Shown piece by piece: positions 8,671-17,550 of a DNA stretch of 64,000 nt. Numbering within the stretch: the first letter of the stretch is position 1; each line of letters opens with the position of its first letter. Source of the stretch: Pseudomonas shahriarae (lineage in GTDB: Bacteria; Pseudomonadota; Gammaproteobacteria; Pseudomonadales; Pseudomonadaceae); NCBI RefSeq assembly GCF_014268455.2, contig NZ_CP077085.1:3761001-3825000 (forward strand). The letters run 5' to 3'. A model generated the notes under the pieces. That model was not told the DNA's origin, did not search any database, and saw only the letters and a program-made list of their open reading frames with translations. Both the position numbers and the translations under genes were made by a program.

Positions 8671-9834
8671 ATGAGTTACCCGACCCTGAATTTCGCCCTC
8701 GGTGAAACCATCGACATGCTGCGCGACCAGGTGCAGGCCTTCGTGGCCAAGGAGCTGGCGCCACGGGCAGCGCAGATTGATATCGACAACCTGTTCCCCG
8801 TGGATATGTGGCGCAAGTTCGGTGACATGGGCCTGCTGGGCATCACCGTGCCGGAAGAATACGGCGGTGCCGGTCTGGGTTACCTGGCCCACGTGGTGGC
8901 CATGGAAGAAATCAGCCGCGGCTCGGCCTCGGTGGCGTTGTCCTACGGGGCGCACTCCAACCTGTGCGTCAACCAGATCAACCGCAACGGCACTCATGAA
9001 CAGAAACTCAAGTACCTGCCCAAGCTGATCAGCGGCGAACACATTGGCGCCCTGGCCATGAGCGAGCCGAATGCGGGCTCTGATGTGGTGTCGATGAAGC
9101 TGCGCGCCGACAAACGCGGCCGCGTGTATGTGCTCAACGGCAGCAAGACCTGGATCACCAACGGTCCCGATGCCCACACCTATGTGATCTACGCCAAGAC
9201 CGACCTGGAAAAAGGCGCCCACGGTATTACCGCGTTTATTGTCGAGCGCGACGCCAAGGGTTTCAGCCGCAGCAACAAGTTCGACAAGCTGGGCATGCGC
9301 GGCTCCAACACCTGCGAGCTGTTTTTCGATGACGTCGAAGTGCCCGAAGAAAACATCCTCGGCGTGCTCAATGGCGGGGTCAAAGTGCTGATGAGCGGCC
9401 TGGACTACGAGCGTGTGGTGCTCTCCGGCGGCCCTACCGGGATCATGCAGGCCTGCATGGACCTGATCGTCCCCTACATCCACGACCGTAAGCAGTTCGG
9501 CCAGAGCATCGGCGAATTCCAGCTGATCCAGGGCAAAGTTGCCGACATGTACACCCAGCTCAACGCCAGCCGCGCCTACCTCTATGCGGTGGCCCAGGCC
9601 TGCGAGCGCGGCGAGACCACGCGCAAGGACGCCGCCGGGGTGATTCTGTACAGCGCCGAACGCGCAACACAGATGGCCCTCGATGCGATCCAGATTCTCG
9701 GCGGCAATGGCTACATCAATGAATTCCCCGCAGGCCGTCTGTTACGTGATGCCAAGCTGTATGAAATCGGCGCGGGCACCAGTGAGATCCGACGCATGTT
9801 GATTGGTCGCGAACTGTTTAACGAAACCCGCTGA
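8671..9834 (+). CDS. liuA: Isovaleryl-CoA dehydrogenase
   Basis: Oxidises isovaleryl-CoA to 3-methylcrotonyl-CoA in leucine degradation; a tetrameric FAD enzyme. 387 residues from ATG 8671, as in the family; an upstream in-frame ATG at 8614 lies in the operator region and is rejected. Motifs: [18 protein letters not shown] and [11 protein letters not shown] (flavin/substrate), [15 protein letters not shown], with the Glu typical of isovaleryl-CoA dehydrogenases, [14 protein letters not shown], and [20 protein letters not shown] with [16 protein letters not shown] at the end. First gene of liuABCD; liuB follows after 11 bases. Confidence 0.95.
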   Translation: MSYPTLNFALGETIDMLRDQVQAFVAKELAPRAAQIDIDNLFPVDMWRKFGDMGLLGITVPEEYGGAGLGYLAHVVAMEEISRGSASVALSYGAHSNLCVNQINRNGTHEQKLKYLPKLISGEHIGALAMSEPNAGSDVVSMKLRADKRGRVYVLNGSKTWITNGPDAHTYVIYAKTDLEKGAHGITAFIVERDAKGFSRSNKFDKLGMRGSNTCELFFDDVEVPEENILGVLNGGVKVLMSGLDYERVVLSGGPTGIMQACMDLIVPYIHDRKQFGQSIGEFQLIQGKVADMYTQLNASRAYLYAVAQACERGETTRKDAAGVILYSAERATQMALDAIQILGGNGYINEFPAGRLLRDAKLYEIGAGTSEIRRMLIGRELFNETR

Positions 9835-9845
9835 GGGAGTGCACC

Positions 9846-11453
9846 ATGGCCACCCTGCACACCCAACTCAACCCGCGTTCGGCGGAATTCGCCAGCAACA
9901 GCGCGGCGATGCTCAAACAGGTCGATGCCTTGCACACCCTGCTCGCCCAGGTCCAGCAAGGCGGCGGCAGCAAGGCCCAGGAGCGTCATACCTCCCGTGG
10001 CAAGCTGCTGCCGCGCGAGCGTATCAACCGCCTGCTCGACCCGGGCTCGGCGTTCCTCGAACTCAGCCAACTGGCGGCGTATCAGGTTTACGGTGAAGAG
10101 GTACCGGCCGCGGGCGTGATCGCCGGGATCGGCCGGGTCGAAGGCGTCGAATGCATGATCGTCGCCAACGATGCCACGGTAAAAGGCGGTTCCTACTACC
10201 CGCTGACCGTGAAAAAACACCTGCGCGCCCAGACCATCGCCGAACAGAACCGCCTGCCCTGCATTTACCTGGTGGACTCCGGCGGCGCCAACCTGCCGCG
10301 CCAGGACGAGGTGTTCCCCGACCGCGAGCACTTTGGGCGGATTTTTTTCAACCAAGCCAATATGAGCGCCCAGGGCATTCCGCAGATTGCCGTGGTGATG
10401 GGCTCCTGCACGGCGGGTGGCGCTTATGTGCCGGCGATGGCCGATGAAGCGATCATGGTGCGCCAGCAGGCCACCATCTTCCTCGCCGGGCCTCCACTGG
10501 TGAAGGCCGCCACCGGTGAAGTGGTCAGCGCCGAAGACCTTGGCGGTGCCGATGTGCACTGCAAGATCTCCGGGGTGGCCGACCATTACGCCGACAGCGA
10601 CGAACATGCCCTGGCCCTGGCCCGTCGCAGCATCGCCAACCTCAACTGGCGCAAACAGGGGCAGTTGCAACAGCGCACGCCGGTCGCGCCGTTGTATGCC
10701 AGCGAAGAGCTGTATGGGGTGATCCCGGCCGACGCCAAGCAACCGTTCGATGTACGCGAAGTGATTGCGCGACTGGTGGACGGCTCGGTCTTCGATGAAT
10801 TCAAGGCGTTGTTCGGCACCACGCTGGTCTGCGGCTTTGCCCATTTGCATGGCTACCCCATCGCGATCCTCGCCAACAATGGGATCCTCTTCGCCGAAGC
10901 GGCGCAAAAAGGCGCGCACTTTATCGAGTTGGCCTGCCAGCGCGGGATTCCCCTGCTGTTCTTGCAGAACATCACCGGCTTTATGGTCGGGCAGAAATAC
11001 GAAGCCGGCGGCATCGCCAAGCACGGCGCCAAGCTGGTCACGGCCGTGGCCTGCGCCAAGGTGCCGAAATTCACAGTGATCATCGGCGGCAGCTTTGGTG
11101 CCGGTAACTATGGGATGTGCGGGCGCGCCTACGACCCGCGCTTTTTGTGGATGTGGCCCAACGCCCGCATTGGCGTGATGGGCGCCGAACAGGCCGCCGG
11201 CGTGCTGGTGCAGGTCAAGCGCGAACAGGCCGAGCGCAGTGGCCAGGCGTTCAGCGCCGAGGACGAAGCGCAGATCAAGCAGCCGATCCTCGACCAGTAC
11301 GAAACCCAGGGCCACCCTTACTACTCCAGCGCCCGCCTGTGGGATGACGGCGTCATCGACCCCTTGCAGACCCGTGACGTGCTGGCCCTGGCCTTGTCCG
11401 CCGCGCTGAATGCCCCCATCGAGCCGAGCCGCTTCGGCGTGTTCCGCATGTAA
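9846..11453 (+). CDS. liuB: Methylcrotonoyl-CoA carboxylase, carboxyltransferase (beta) subunit
   Basis: Transfers the carboxyl group from biotin on LiuD to 3-methylcrotonyl-CoA. 535 residues, family length. Two crotonase-like halves are visible: N-terminal [19 protein letters not shown] and [14 protein letters not shown], and C-terminal [35 protein letters not shown] and [10 protein letters not shown], which form the acyl-CoA and carboxybiotin sites. It is preceded by GAGGGAG at a good distance and sits between liuA and liuC. Confidence 0.96.
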   Translation: MATLHTQLNPRSAEFASNSAAMLKQVDALHTLLAQVQQGGGSKAQERHTSRGKLLPRERINRLLDPGSAFLELSQLAAYQVYGEEVPAAGVIAGIGRVEGVECMIVANDATVKGGSYYPLTVKKHLRAQTIAEQNRLPCIYLVDSGGANLPRQDEVFPDREHFGRIFFNQANMSAQGIPQIAVVMGSCTAGGAYVPAMADEAIMVRQQATIFLAGPPLVKAATGEVVSAEDLGGADVHCKISGVADHYADSDEHALALARRSIANLNWRKQGQLQQRTPVAPLYASEELYGVIPADAKQPFDVREVIARLVDGSVFDEFKALFGTTLVCGFAHLHGYPIAILANNGILFAEAAQKGAHFIELACQRGIPLLFLQNITGFMVGQKYEAGGIAKHGAKLVTAVACAKVPKFTVIIGGSFGAGNYGMCGRAYDPRFLWMWPNARIGVMGAEQAAGVLVQVKREQAERSGQAFSAEDEAQIKQPILDQYETQGHPYYSSARLWDDGVIDPLQTRDVLALALSAALNAPIEPSRFGVFRM

Positions 11454-11467
11454 TTGGAGCTGCACCC

Positions 11468-12274
11468 ATGAGCGATTTCAACACTGTTGAGCTGGTCAAC
11501 GACCCCCGTGGCTTTGCCACGCTGTGGTTGAGCCGGGAAGAGAAGAACAACGCGTTCAACGCTGAAATGATCCGCGAGCTGATCATTGCCCTGGACCAGG
11601 TCCAGGCCGATGCCGCGCTGCGTTTTCTGGTCGTGCGCGGGCGCGGCAAGCATTTCAGCGCCGGCGCGGACCTGGCCTGGATGCAACAGTCGGCCGAACT
11701 GGATTACCACACCAACCTCGACGACGCCCGCGAATTGGCGGAGTTGATGTACAACCTGGCCAAGCTGAAGATCCCGACACTGGCGGTGGTCCAGGGCGCG
11801 GCCTACGGCGGCGCCCTGGGCCTGATCAGTTGCTGCGATATGGCCATTGGCGCCGATGATGCGCAGTTCTGCCTGTCGGAAGTACGCATCGGCCTCGCGC
11901 CGGCGGTCATCAGCCCGTTTGTGGTGCAGGCGATTGGCGAGCGCGCGGCACGCCGCTATGCCCTGACCGCAGAACGCTTCGACGGTCAGCAGGCCCAGGC
12001 CATCGGGCTATTGGCGCAAAGCTACCCGCTGGATGCGCTGGATCAGCACGTCGAGCAATGGATCGCCAACCTGCTGCTCAACAGCCCGGCCGCCATGCGC
12101 GCCAGCAAGGATTTGTTGCGCGAAGTGGGTAATGGCGCCCTGACTCCAGCGTTGCGCCGTTACTGCGAAAACGCCATCTCGCGCATCCGCGTCAGCGCCG
12201 AGGGCCAGGAAGGCTTGCGCGCATTTTTGCAAAAGCGTGCGCCCAGTTGGCAGTCCCAGGAGCCACGTTCATGA
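11468..12274 (+). CDS. liuC: 3-Methylglutaconyl-CoA hydratase
   Basis: Hydrates 3-methylglutaconyl-CoA to HMG-CoA. 268 residues, enoyl-CoA hydratase/isomerase fold. Visible: GFATLWLSREEKNNAFN, the first oxyanion-hole segment HFSAGADLAWM, AYGGALGLISCCD with the second, then SEVRIGLAPAVISPFV. Its stop overlaps the liuD start (ATGA), which suggests translational coupling. Confidence 0.93.
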   Translation: MSDFNTVELVNDPRGFATLWLSREEKNNAFNAEMIRELIIALDQVQADAALRFLVVRGRGKHFSAGADLAWMQQSAELDYHTNLDDARELAELMYNLAKLKIPTLAVVQGAAYGGALGLISCCDMAIGADDAQFCLSEVRIGLAPAVISPFVVQAIGERAARRYALTAERFDGQQAQAIGLLAQSYPLDALDQHVEQWIANLLLNSPAAMRASKDLLREVGNGALTPALRRYCENAISRIRVSAEGQEGLRAFLQKRAPSWQSQEPRS

Positions 12275-14223
12275 GTGCACCGTTGATTACCTGCGTACTG
12301 GTGGCCAACCGGGGCGAAATCGCCTGTCGGGTCATGCGCACGGCCAAGGCACTGGGCATGACCACCGTTGCCGTGCACAGCGCCACGGACCGCGATGCGC
12401 GCCACAGCCGAGAAGCCGATATCCGGGTGGACCTGGGCGGCAGCAAGGCCGCCGACAGCTACCTGCAGATCGACAAACTGATCGCCGCGGCCAAGGCCAG
12501 CGGCGCCCAGGCGATTCATCCAGGCTATGGTTTTCTTTCCGAAAACCCGCGCTTTGCCCGAGCGATTGAAGAGGCCGGGCTGATTTTCCTTGGCCCGCCC
12601 GCCTCGGCCATTGATGCCATGGGCAGCAAGTCGGCGGCCAAGGCATTGATGGAAACCGCTGGCGTACCGCTGGTGCCGGGTTACCACGGTGCCGGCCAGG
12701 ATCTGGAAACCTTCCGCCAGGCCGCCGCGCGCATTGGCTACCCGGTGCTGCTCAAGGCCACGGCGGGCGGCGGCGGCAAGGGCATGAAAGTGGTCGAGGA
12801 CGAAAGCCAACTGGCCGAAGCCCTGGCCTCGGCCCAGCGCGAGGCGCTGTCGTCGTTTGGCAATGCGCAGATGCTGGTGGAAAAGTACCTGATCAAGCCC
12901 CGCCACGTGGAGATCCAGGTGTTTGCCGACCAGCACGGCCATTGCCTGTACCTCAATGAACGCGACTGCTCGATCCAGCGTCGCCATCAAAAGGTCGTCG
13001 AAGAAGCACCGGCACCCGGCCTCAGCCCTGCCCTGCGCCAGGCCATGGGCGAGGCAGCGGTGCGTGCCGCCCAGGCGATTGGCTATGTGGGCGCCGGCAC
13101 CGTGGAGTTTCTGCTGGATGCGCGCGGTGAGTTTTTCTTTATGGAAATGAACACTCGCTTGCAGGTAGAACACCCGGTGACCGAGGCCATCACCGGCCTG
13201 GACCTGGTGGCCTGGCAGATTCGCGTGGCGCAAGGCGAGCCGCTGCCCATGACCCAGGAGCAGGTGCCGTTGCGCGGCCACGCGATTGAAGTGCGGCTGT
13301 ATGCCGAAGACCCGGCCAATGACTTTCTGCCGGCCACCGGGCATCTAGCGCTGTACCGCGAATCGGCGCCTGGCCCGGGACGGCGGGTGGACAGTGGCGT
13401 CGCGCAAGGGGACGACGTCTCCCCCTTCTACGACCCGATGCTTGGAAAACTGATTGCCTGGGGCGAGGACCGCGAACAGGCGCGCCTGCGCCTGTTGAGC
13501 ATGCTCGATGAGTTTGCGGTCGGTGGCTTGAAGACCAACCTGGGCTTCTTACGGCGCATCATCGGCCATCCCGCCTTTGCCGCAGCGCAGTTGGATACCG
13601 GGTTTATCCCGCGTTATCAGGAGCAACTGCTGCCTGCCGCCAGTGCGTTGAGTGATGAGTTCTGGCAGGCGGCCGGTCATGCTTTCATGCAAAGCCAGCC
13701 CTCCCGGCTGCGGCAGGACGATCCTGCCTCGCCGTGGGCTGCAACCCTGGGCTTTCGTGCGGGCCTGCCTGCCGAAACATCCCTGCATTTGAGCAGTGAC
13801 GGCCAGGATCGCCTGGTAACACTGCAAACCAGCACCGCGCCGCAACTGCGTGGCGAACAATTGCTGATCGAGGATGCTGGCATCCGCCGTTCGCACTTGG
13901 CCGTGCGCCATGGGCAGACGCTGTTCCTGCGCTGGCAAGGTGAGATGCGCAGCGTGACGCTGTTTGACCCGATCGCCGCCGTCGATGCCGGACAAGCCCA
14001 TCAGGGCGGCCTGAGCGCACCCATGAACGGCAGCATCGTGCGGGTGCTGGTGGAAGTCGGGCAGACGGTGGAGGCCGGTGCGCAACTGGTGGTGCTTGAA
14101 GCGATGAAGATGGAGCACAGCATCCGCGCGCCCCACGGAGGCGTGATCAAGGCCCTGTATTGCCAGGAAGGCGAAATGGTCGGCGAAGGCAGCGCCTTGG
14201 TGGAGCTGGAAGCCCAGGCCTAG
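12271..14223 (+). CDS. liuD: Methylcrotonoyl-CoA carboxylase, biotin-carrying (alpha) subunit
   Basis: ATP-dependent biotin carboxylase and biotin carrier. 650 residues from ATG 12271, which overlaps the liuC stop and has AGGAG upstream. Domains in order: biotin carboxylase N-domain (VLVANRGEIACRV), ATP-grasp with KATAGGGGKGMKVV and MEMNTRLQVEHPVTE, carboxylase C-domain, then a C-terminal biotinyl domain whose EAMKMEH carries the biotinylated Lys near residue 619. Last gene of the operon; its stop overlaps the stop of the convergent repressor gene by 4 bases. Confidence 0.96.
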   Translation: MSAPLITCVLVANRGEIACRVMRTAKALGMTTVAVHSATDRDARHSREADIRVDLGGSKAADSYLQIDKLIAAAKASGAQAIHPGYGFLSENPRFARAIEEAGLIFLGPPASAIDAMGSKSAAKALMETAGVPLVPGYHGAGQDLETFRQAAARIGYPVLLKATAGGGGKGMKVVEDESQLAEALASAQREALSSFGNAQMLVEKYLIKPRHVEIQVFADQHGHCLYLNERDCSIQRRHQKVVEEAPAPGLSPALRQAMGEAAVRAAQAIGYVGAGTVEFLLDARGEFFFMEMNTRLQVEHPVTEAITGLDLVAWQIRVAQGEPLPMTQEQVPLRGHAIEVRLYAEDPANDFLPATGHLALYRESAPGPGRRVDSGVAQGDDVSPFYDPMLGKLIAWGEDREQARLRLLSMLDEFAVGGLKTNLGFLRRIIGHPAFAAAQLDTGFIPRYQEQLLPAASALSDEFWQAAGHAFMQSQPSRLRQDDPASPWAATLGFRAGLPAETSLHLSSDGQDRLVTLQTSTAPQLRGEQLLIEDAGIRRSHLAVRHGQTLFLRWQGEMRSVTLFDPIAAVDAGQAHQGGLSAPMNGSIVRVLVEVGQTVEAGAQLVVLEAMKMEHSIRAPHGGVIKALYCQEGEMVGEGSALVELEAQA

Positions 14224-14867
14224 AACTTCACCGTGGCCTGTACCACCACGCCGATGATCCGGCAGTCATCGGTGAGCAGGGCTTTGGGGTAGGTCGGGTT
14301 GAGCGGCACCAGGTAACGCTGGCCGCTTTCCTCGATCAACTTGCGAAAGGTCGCCTGGCTGCTGCCGGCCCATTGGGCCACCACCAATGTACCGGGCTCG
14401 GCTTCGCGGGCCGGGTCTACCAGGATCATCATCCCTTCGGCAATACTCGGCCCGCTGGGCGCGGTCATCGCATCGCCGCTCACCTGGAGCCAGAACGCCT
14501 CGCCGTCGGCCTCGTAATCGCTCGCCTCAAAACGCGTGGCGCCATAGGCTGGCCGCTGTTCGTGCACCTGGCAGGGGTGTTTCCAGTCGGTCACAGGGTA
14601 ACGAAAATACGGATTGTATTGAGTGACCGACGCGGCGTCGTCGTTCGCCGGGGCGTCGCTTTTTTCGCGGATCACCAGCACCGTCTCCAGATAGCCCAGG
14701 CCCAGCTCTTCGAGCACCCGGTTCATATCGGCGAGGCTGGGCACCCGGCGCTTGCCCAGCCAGTGGCCAATGCCGCCCTGGGACATGCCCAAGCGTGCGG
14801 CCAGTTGATGCTGCGTGACCTTGCGGGCCTTCATGTTGGCTTTGACCAACGCTATCCATTTATCCAT
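14220..14867 (-). CDS. LexA/PrtR-like XRE repressor lacking the S24 catalytic serine
   Basis: 215 residues. The N-terminus is an XRE helix-turn-helix (TQHQLAARLGMSQGGIGHWLGKRR) as in PrtR and phage CI; the C-terminus is an S24/LexA dimerisation-peptidase fold. In CI and PrtR the serine sits in a G-x-S-M motif; here it is GDAM (Ala133). The partner Lys is kept (Lys176 in TFRKL), and I see no Ala-Gly cleavage site in the hinge. It should therefore bind DNA but not cleave itself after DNA damage. The start MDKWIALVKANMK matches PrtR; a longer in-frame start at 14927 would run into the promoter region. A dyad AATACAGATCGTATT at 14936-14950 may be its operator. No prophage genes are nearby. Confidence 0.85.
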   Translation of the reverse strand: MDKWIALVKANMKARKVTQHQLAARLGMSQGGIGHWLGKRRVPSLADMNRVLEELGLGYLETVLVIREKSDAPANDDAASVTQYNPYFRYPVTDWKHPCQVHEQRPAYGATRFEASDYEADGEAFWLQVSGDAMTAPSGPSIAEGMMILVDPAREAEPGTLVVAQWAGSSQATFRKLIEESGQRYLVPLNPTYPKALLTDDCRIIGVVVQATVKF

Positions 14868-14935
14868 GGGCCACACAATACCGGATGAATTCAGGGCGAC
14901 AATAAACAGTTTGTAGTAATCAATCAAATGACATA

Positions 14936-14950
14936 AATACAGATCGTATT
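14936..14950. promoter_or_regulatory. Candidate operator dyad AATAC-N5-GTATT
   Basis: Symmetric element in the 129-bp gap between the LexA-like repressor gene and the divergent DUF6124-like gene. It could be the repressor's own site; only symmetry and position support this. Confidence 0.35.
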
Positions 14951-14996
14951 ATTATCAACCCCACCTGTTCACCTTCCCACCCAGAGCACCGACCTC

Positions 14997-15341
14997 ATGA
15001 CCACTACCCTGGATCACCTGCCTGGCACACCTGATGACGATGAAATAAAGTTCTTGCAGGGCAGCGAAGCCGCCCGACGCGCACTGGACTACTACTTGAA
15101 AGAGGACACGGAGCCAGTGGACGATGTGGCCTTTTTCGAGGCCAACCCCCATGTCAGCAGCGAAGAAGCCCTGGTGCATGCCTCGGACCTGCTGCGCAGC
15201 GCCGCCGCCATCGCGTATGAATTGGCGAACAACAAGCTGGGGGGCACCCGAGACCTGGCGTTTTCAGTGGTGTATTTGATTGATATGGCCAAGGCCATGC
15301 TGGAGCGTCCACTGCAACTGGCAGGCGGCAAAGCCTCATAG
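14997..15341 (+). CDS. DUF6124/DUF3077-like small protein
   Basis: 114 residues, no signal peptide or membrane segment. The layout resembles the small Pseudomonas DUF6124 proteins: RRALDYYL near residue 28, a variable acidic middle, then EEALVHASDLLRSAAAIAYELANN and a helix VYLIDMAKAMLE. The function of the family is not known to me. It is divergent from the LexA-like repressor gene, which might control it, and lies just upstream of the iron-regulated sRNA gene prrF. Confidence 0.6.
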   Translation: MTTTLDHLPGTPDDDEIKFLQGSEAARRALDYYLKEDTEPVDDVAFFEANPHVSSEEALVHASDLLRSAAAIAYELANNKLGGTRDLAFSVVYLIDMAKAMLERPLQLAGGKAS

Positions 15342-15398
15342 CCAGATAGGCGTGCAGGAACAGAAGGAAAAATATTTCTATCAGACGGATAAAAACAT

Positions 15399-15427
15399 TT
15401 GACTTGCAAATGATAATGATTATTATT
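15399..15427 (+). promoter_or_regulatory. prrF promoter with overlapping Fur box
   Basis: TTGACT at 15399-15404 and TATTAT at 15421-15426. The AT-rich block AATGATAATGATTATTATT at 15409-15427 resembles the Fur consensus (GATAATGATAATCATTATC) and covers the spacer and -10, so iron-bound Fur should block transcription. Confidence 0.75.
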
Positions 15428-15434
15428 GCAAGCA

Positions 15435-15548
15435 GCTGGTCGCGAGATCAGTCGATAGGCCAAGAGACCTTAGGTCGGACTCTTGGAATATCTCCTCATC
15501 AGGCTAATCACGGTTTTTGACCCGGCTCTTTGGCCGGGTCTTTTTTTT
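15435..15548 (+). ncRNA. prrF: PrrF iron-responsive sRNA
   Basis: About 114 nt, beginning near CTGGTCGCGAGATCAG and containing the PrrF core CTCTTGGAATATCTCCTCATCAGG followed by CTAATCACGGTTTTTGACCC, which I recognise from PrrF1/PrrF2 of P. aeruginosa; the core pairs with mRNAs of iron-using proteins (for example sodB and TCA enzymes) when iron is scarce. It has a Fur box at the promoter and a strong terminator. Only one copy is in the window, so I do not assign 1 or 2. Confidence 0.9.
15519..15548 (+). terminator. Rho-independent terminator of prrF
   Basis: Stem GACCCGGC / GCCGGGTC with a six-base loop, followed by eight or more T. Confidence 0.92.
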
Positions 15549-15679
15549 GCCAGTTATTCTGGCGTGGCTTCAGGCTAATGAAGACTGTGTGTTGCTCGAT
15601 GGCGCGCATGGTAGCAAAAGACAATCACCGAAAGAAAGCCGATCAAGCGCTCTGGCCCGCTTCTTTCCAAGATAGCACT

Positions 15680-15694
15680 TGAGAATCAATCTCA
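15680..15694. promoter_or_regulatory. Fur-like dyad upstream of the carboxypeptidase gene
   Basis: TGAGA-ATCAA-TCTCA, a symmetric element similar to half of a Fur site, in the 270-bp gap between prrF and the M14 carboxypeptidase gene. I see no small gene in this gap. Weak support. Confidence 0.3.
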
Positions 15695-15820
15695 TAGACT
15701 CTAAGCTGCGGCTGCGTCAAGGATGACGCCCCCTCCCTTTTCGCAATAATTTGCGTCCAGACTTTACCCCGCGTCTGTGTAAACTGCCCGCCACAACTCT
15801 CATATTCAGGCAATCAGACT

Positions 15821-16972
15821 ATGACCGTGGCCTTGACCTCCATCAAAATCAGCACCGACTTCGACAGTGGCAATATCCAGGTGCTCGACACCAGCGATGC
15901 CCATCAGTTACTGCTGGCGATCAAACCTGATACCCGCAGCCAGCACTTCCAATGGTTCCACTTCAAGGCCGAAGGCATGCACATTGGTCATACCCATACC
16001 TTTCGCCTGAGCAACGCCGGCCAGTCCTCCTACAAACATGCCTGGAGCGGTTACAACGCCGTGGCGTCCTACGACCACGTCAATTGGTTCCGGGTGCCGA
16101 CGCGCTTTGATGGCGAAACCTTGCACATCGAACTGCAGGCCGAGCAAAAACACGCCTGGCTCGCCTACTTCGAACCCTACAGTCGCGAGCGTCACGCCTG
16201 GTTGATCGAGCAGGCACTGAACCGCGCCGGTACGCAATTGCTGGCCACCGGCAAGAGTGTCGAAGGCCGTGATATTCCCCTGCTACGCCGTGGCAAGGGT
16301 GACGCCGGGCAGCGCAAAGTGTGGATCATTGCGCAGCAGCACCCGGGCGAGCATATGGCCGAGTGGTTTATGGAAGGCATCATCGAGCGCCTGCAACAGG
16401 AAGGTGATGCTGAACTGAAAAAACTCCTGGCATCCGCCGACCTGTACCTGGTGCCGAACATGAACCCGGATGGCGCGTTCCACGGTCACTTGCGCACCAA
16501 CGCCATGGGCCAGGACCTCAATCGCGCCTGGCAAAGCGCAAGCCAGGAACAGAGCCCGGAAGTGCTGTTCGTCCAGCAGCAAATGGAAAAATACGGCGTC
16601 GACCTGTTCCTGGATATCCACGGCGACGAAGAAATCCCCTATGTGTTCACCGCAGGGTGTGAAGGCAACCCCGGCTATACCCCGCGTATCGAGGCCCTGG
16701 AAAAACACTTTCGCAGCCACTTGAGCGAACTGACCCGCGACTTCCAGACCACCCATGGCTACACCCGCGACTTGCCGGGCCAGGCCAATATGACCTTGGC
16801 GTGCAACAGCGTGGGCGAGAAATTCGATTGCCTGTCCCTGACCCTGGAAATGCCGTTCAAGGACAACGACGATGCGCCCGATCCACGCACCGGCTGGTCC
16901 GGCAAACGCTCCCGGCAACTGGGCAAGGACGTGCTGAGCACCGTGGCGGACATGGTCAACGTACTGCGCTGA
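15821..16972 (+). CDS. M14-family zinc carboxypeptidase (cytosolic carboxypeptidase-like)
   Basis: 383 residues with no signal peptide, so cytoplasmic. An N-terminal beta-rich domain (about 1-130), as in the CCP/AGBL subfamily, precedes the metallopeptidase domain. Zinc ligands are seen in QQHPGEHMAEWF (His and Glu) and DIHGDEEIPYVF (His); MNPDGAFHGHLRTNAMGQDLNRAW binds substrate, and the general base is probably the Glu of LTLEMPFKDN. Eukaryotic CCPs remove Glu from protein tails; the bacterial substrate is not known to me. It stands alone, followed by a convergent HxlR gene. Confidence 0.87.
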   Translation: MTVALTSIKISTDFDSGNIQVLDTSDAHQLLLAIKPDTRSQHFQWFHFKAEGMHIGHTHTFRLSNAGQSSYKHAWSGYNAVASYDHVNWFRVPTRFDGETLHIELQAEQKHAWLAYFEPYSRERHAWLIEQALNRAGTQLLATGKSVEGRDIPLLRRGKGDAGQRKVWIIAQQHPGEHMAEWFMEGIIERLQQEGDAELKKLLASADLYLVPNMNPDGAFHGHLRTNAMGQDLNRAWQSASQEQSPEVLFVQQQMEKYGVDLFLDIHGDEEIPYVFTAGCEGNPGYTPRIEALEKHFRSHLSELTRDFQTTHGYTRDLPGQANMTLACNSVGEKFDCLSLTLEMPFKDNDDAPDPRTGWSGKRSRQLGKDVLSTVADMVNVLR

Positions 16973-16992
16973 CCCTGCCCCAATAAGCGCCG

Positions 16993-17454
16993 TTAACCCT
17001 CAGCCTCGGACTGCGCCGCCACTCGCACGCAGTCCAGCGGCCCAAGCACCCGGCCATCTGCCGCCTGCACGTGCAAAGCCTGCAGCGGCTGCCCGTGCTC
17101 ACGGTCCAACAGCACCGAATGGGCCTCGCCCTCGGCGTAGAAAAACCCTTCGCCCCATTGCCGCAACCCAATGATCACGGCAAACAGCCCCCTGCCCTTT
17201 TCCGTCAACACATACTCCTGATAAGCACTGCCATCCGAGGCCGGGACAATCTCGAAAATCCCGTGGCCAACCAGGCTGCGCAAGCGTGCCGAAAGAATAT
17301 TCTTGGCCATGCCCAGGCTGCGCTGAAACTCGCCAAAACGGCGGATGCCGTCGAACGCATCGCGAATGATCAACAGCGCCCAGCCATCGCCAATCGCCTC
17401 CAGCGAGCGCGCCACCGGGCATTCGGCACTTTCAAAGCGAGTGAGTTTGACCAT
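16993..17454 (-). CDS. HxlR-family transcriptional regulator
   Basis: 153 residues from the ATG at 17454 (MVKLTRFESAECPVARSLEAIG); an upstream in-frame ATG at 17559 lies inside the neighbouring MFS gene and is rejected. The HxlR winged helix is seen in CPVARSLEAIGDGWALLIIRDAFDGIRRFGEFQ, followed by KNILSARLRSL and the wing YQEYVLTEKG. It is divergent from an MFS transporter gene 96 bases away and probably controls it. The effector is unknown. Confidence 0.9.
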   Translation of the reverse strand: MVKLTRFESAECPVARSLEAIGDGWALLIIRDAFDGIRRFGEFQRSLGMAKNILSARLRSLVGHGIFEIVPASDGSAYQEYVLTEKGRGLFAVIIGLRQWGEGFFYAEGEAHSVLLDREHGQPLQALHVQAADGRVLGPLDCVRVAAQSEAEG

Positions 17455-17550
17455 GAGTAACGCCTGCCTGATAAAAATGTAGTTGCAATATAAAACCGGA
17501 ATACCTACCGTACAACTGGTTTTATTTAACAACCACAATGAGAACTCAGC

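Noticed and set aside
14220..14867. Prophage remnant suggested by the CI/PrtR-like repressor
   Set aside because: No integrase, lysis, tail or attachment sequences nearby; both flanks are ordinary metabolic genes.
14867..14927. A start 60 bases upstream for the LexA-like repressor
   Set aside because: The extra residues (MIDYYKLFIVALNSSGIVWP) are unlike PrtR homologues, which begin MDKW, and would lie in the divergent promoter.
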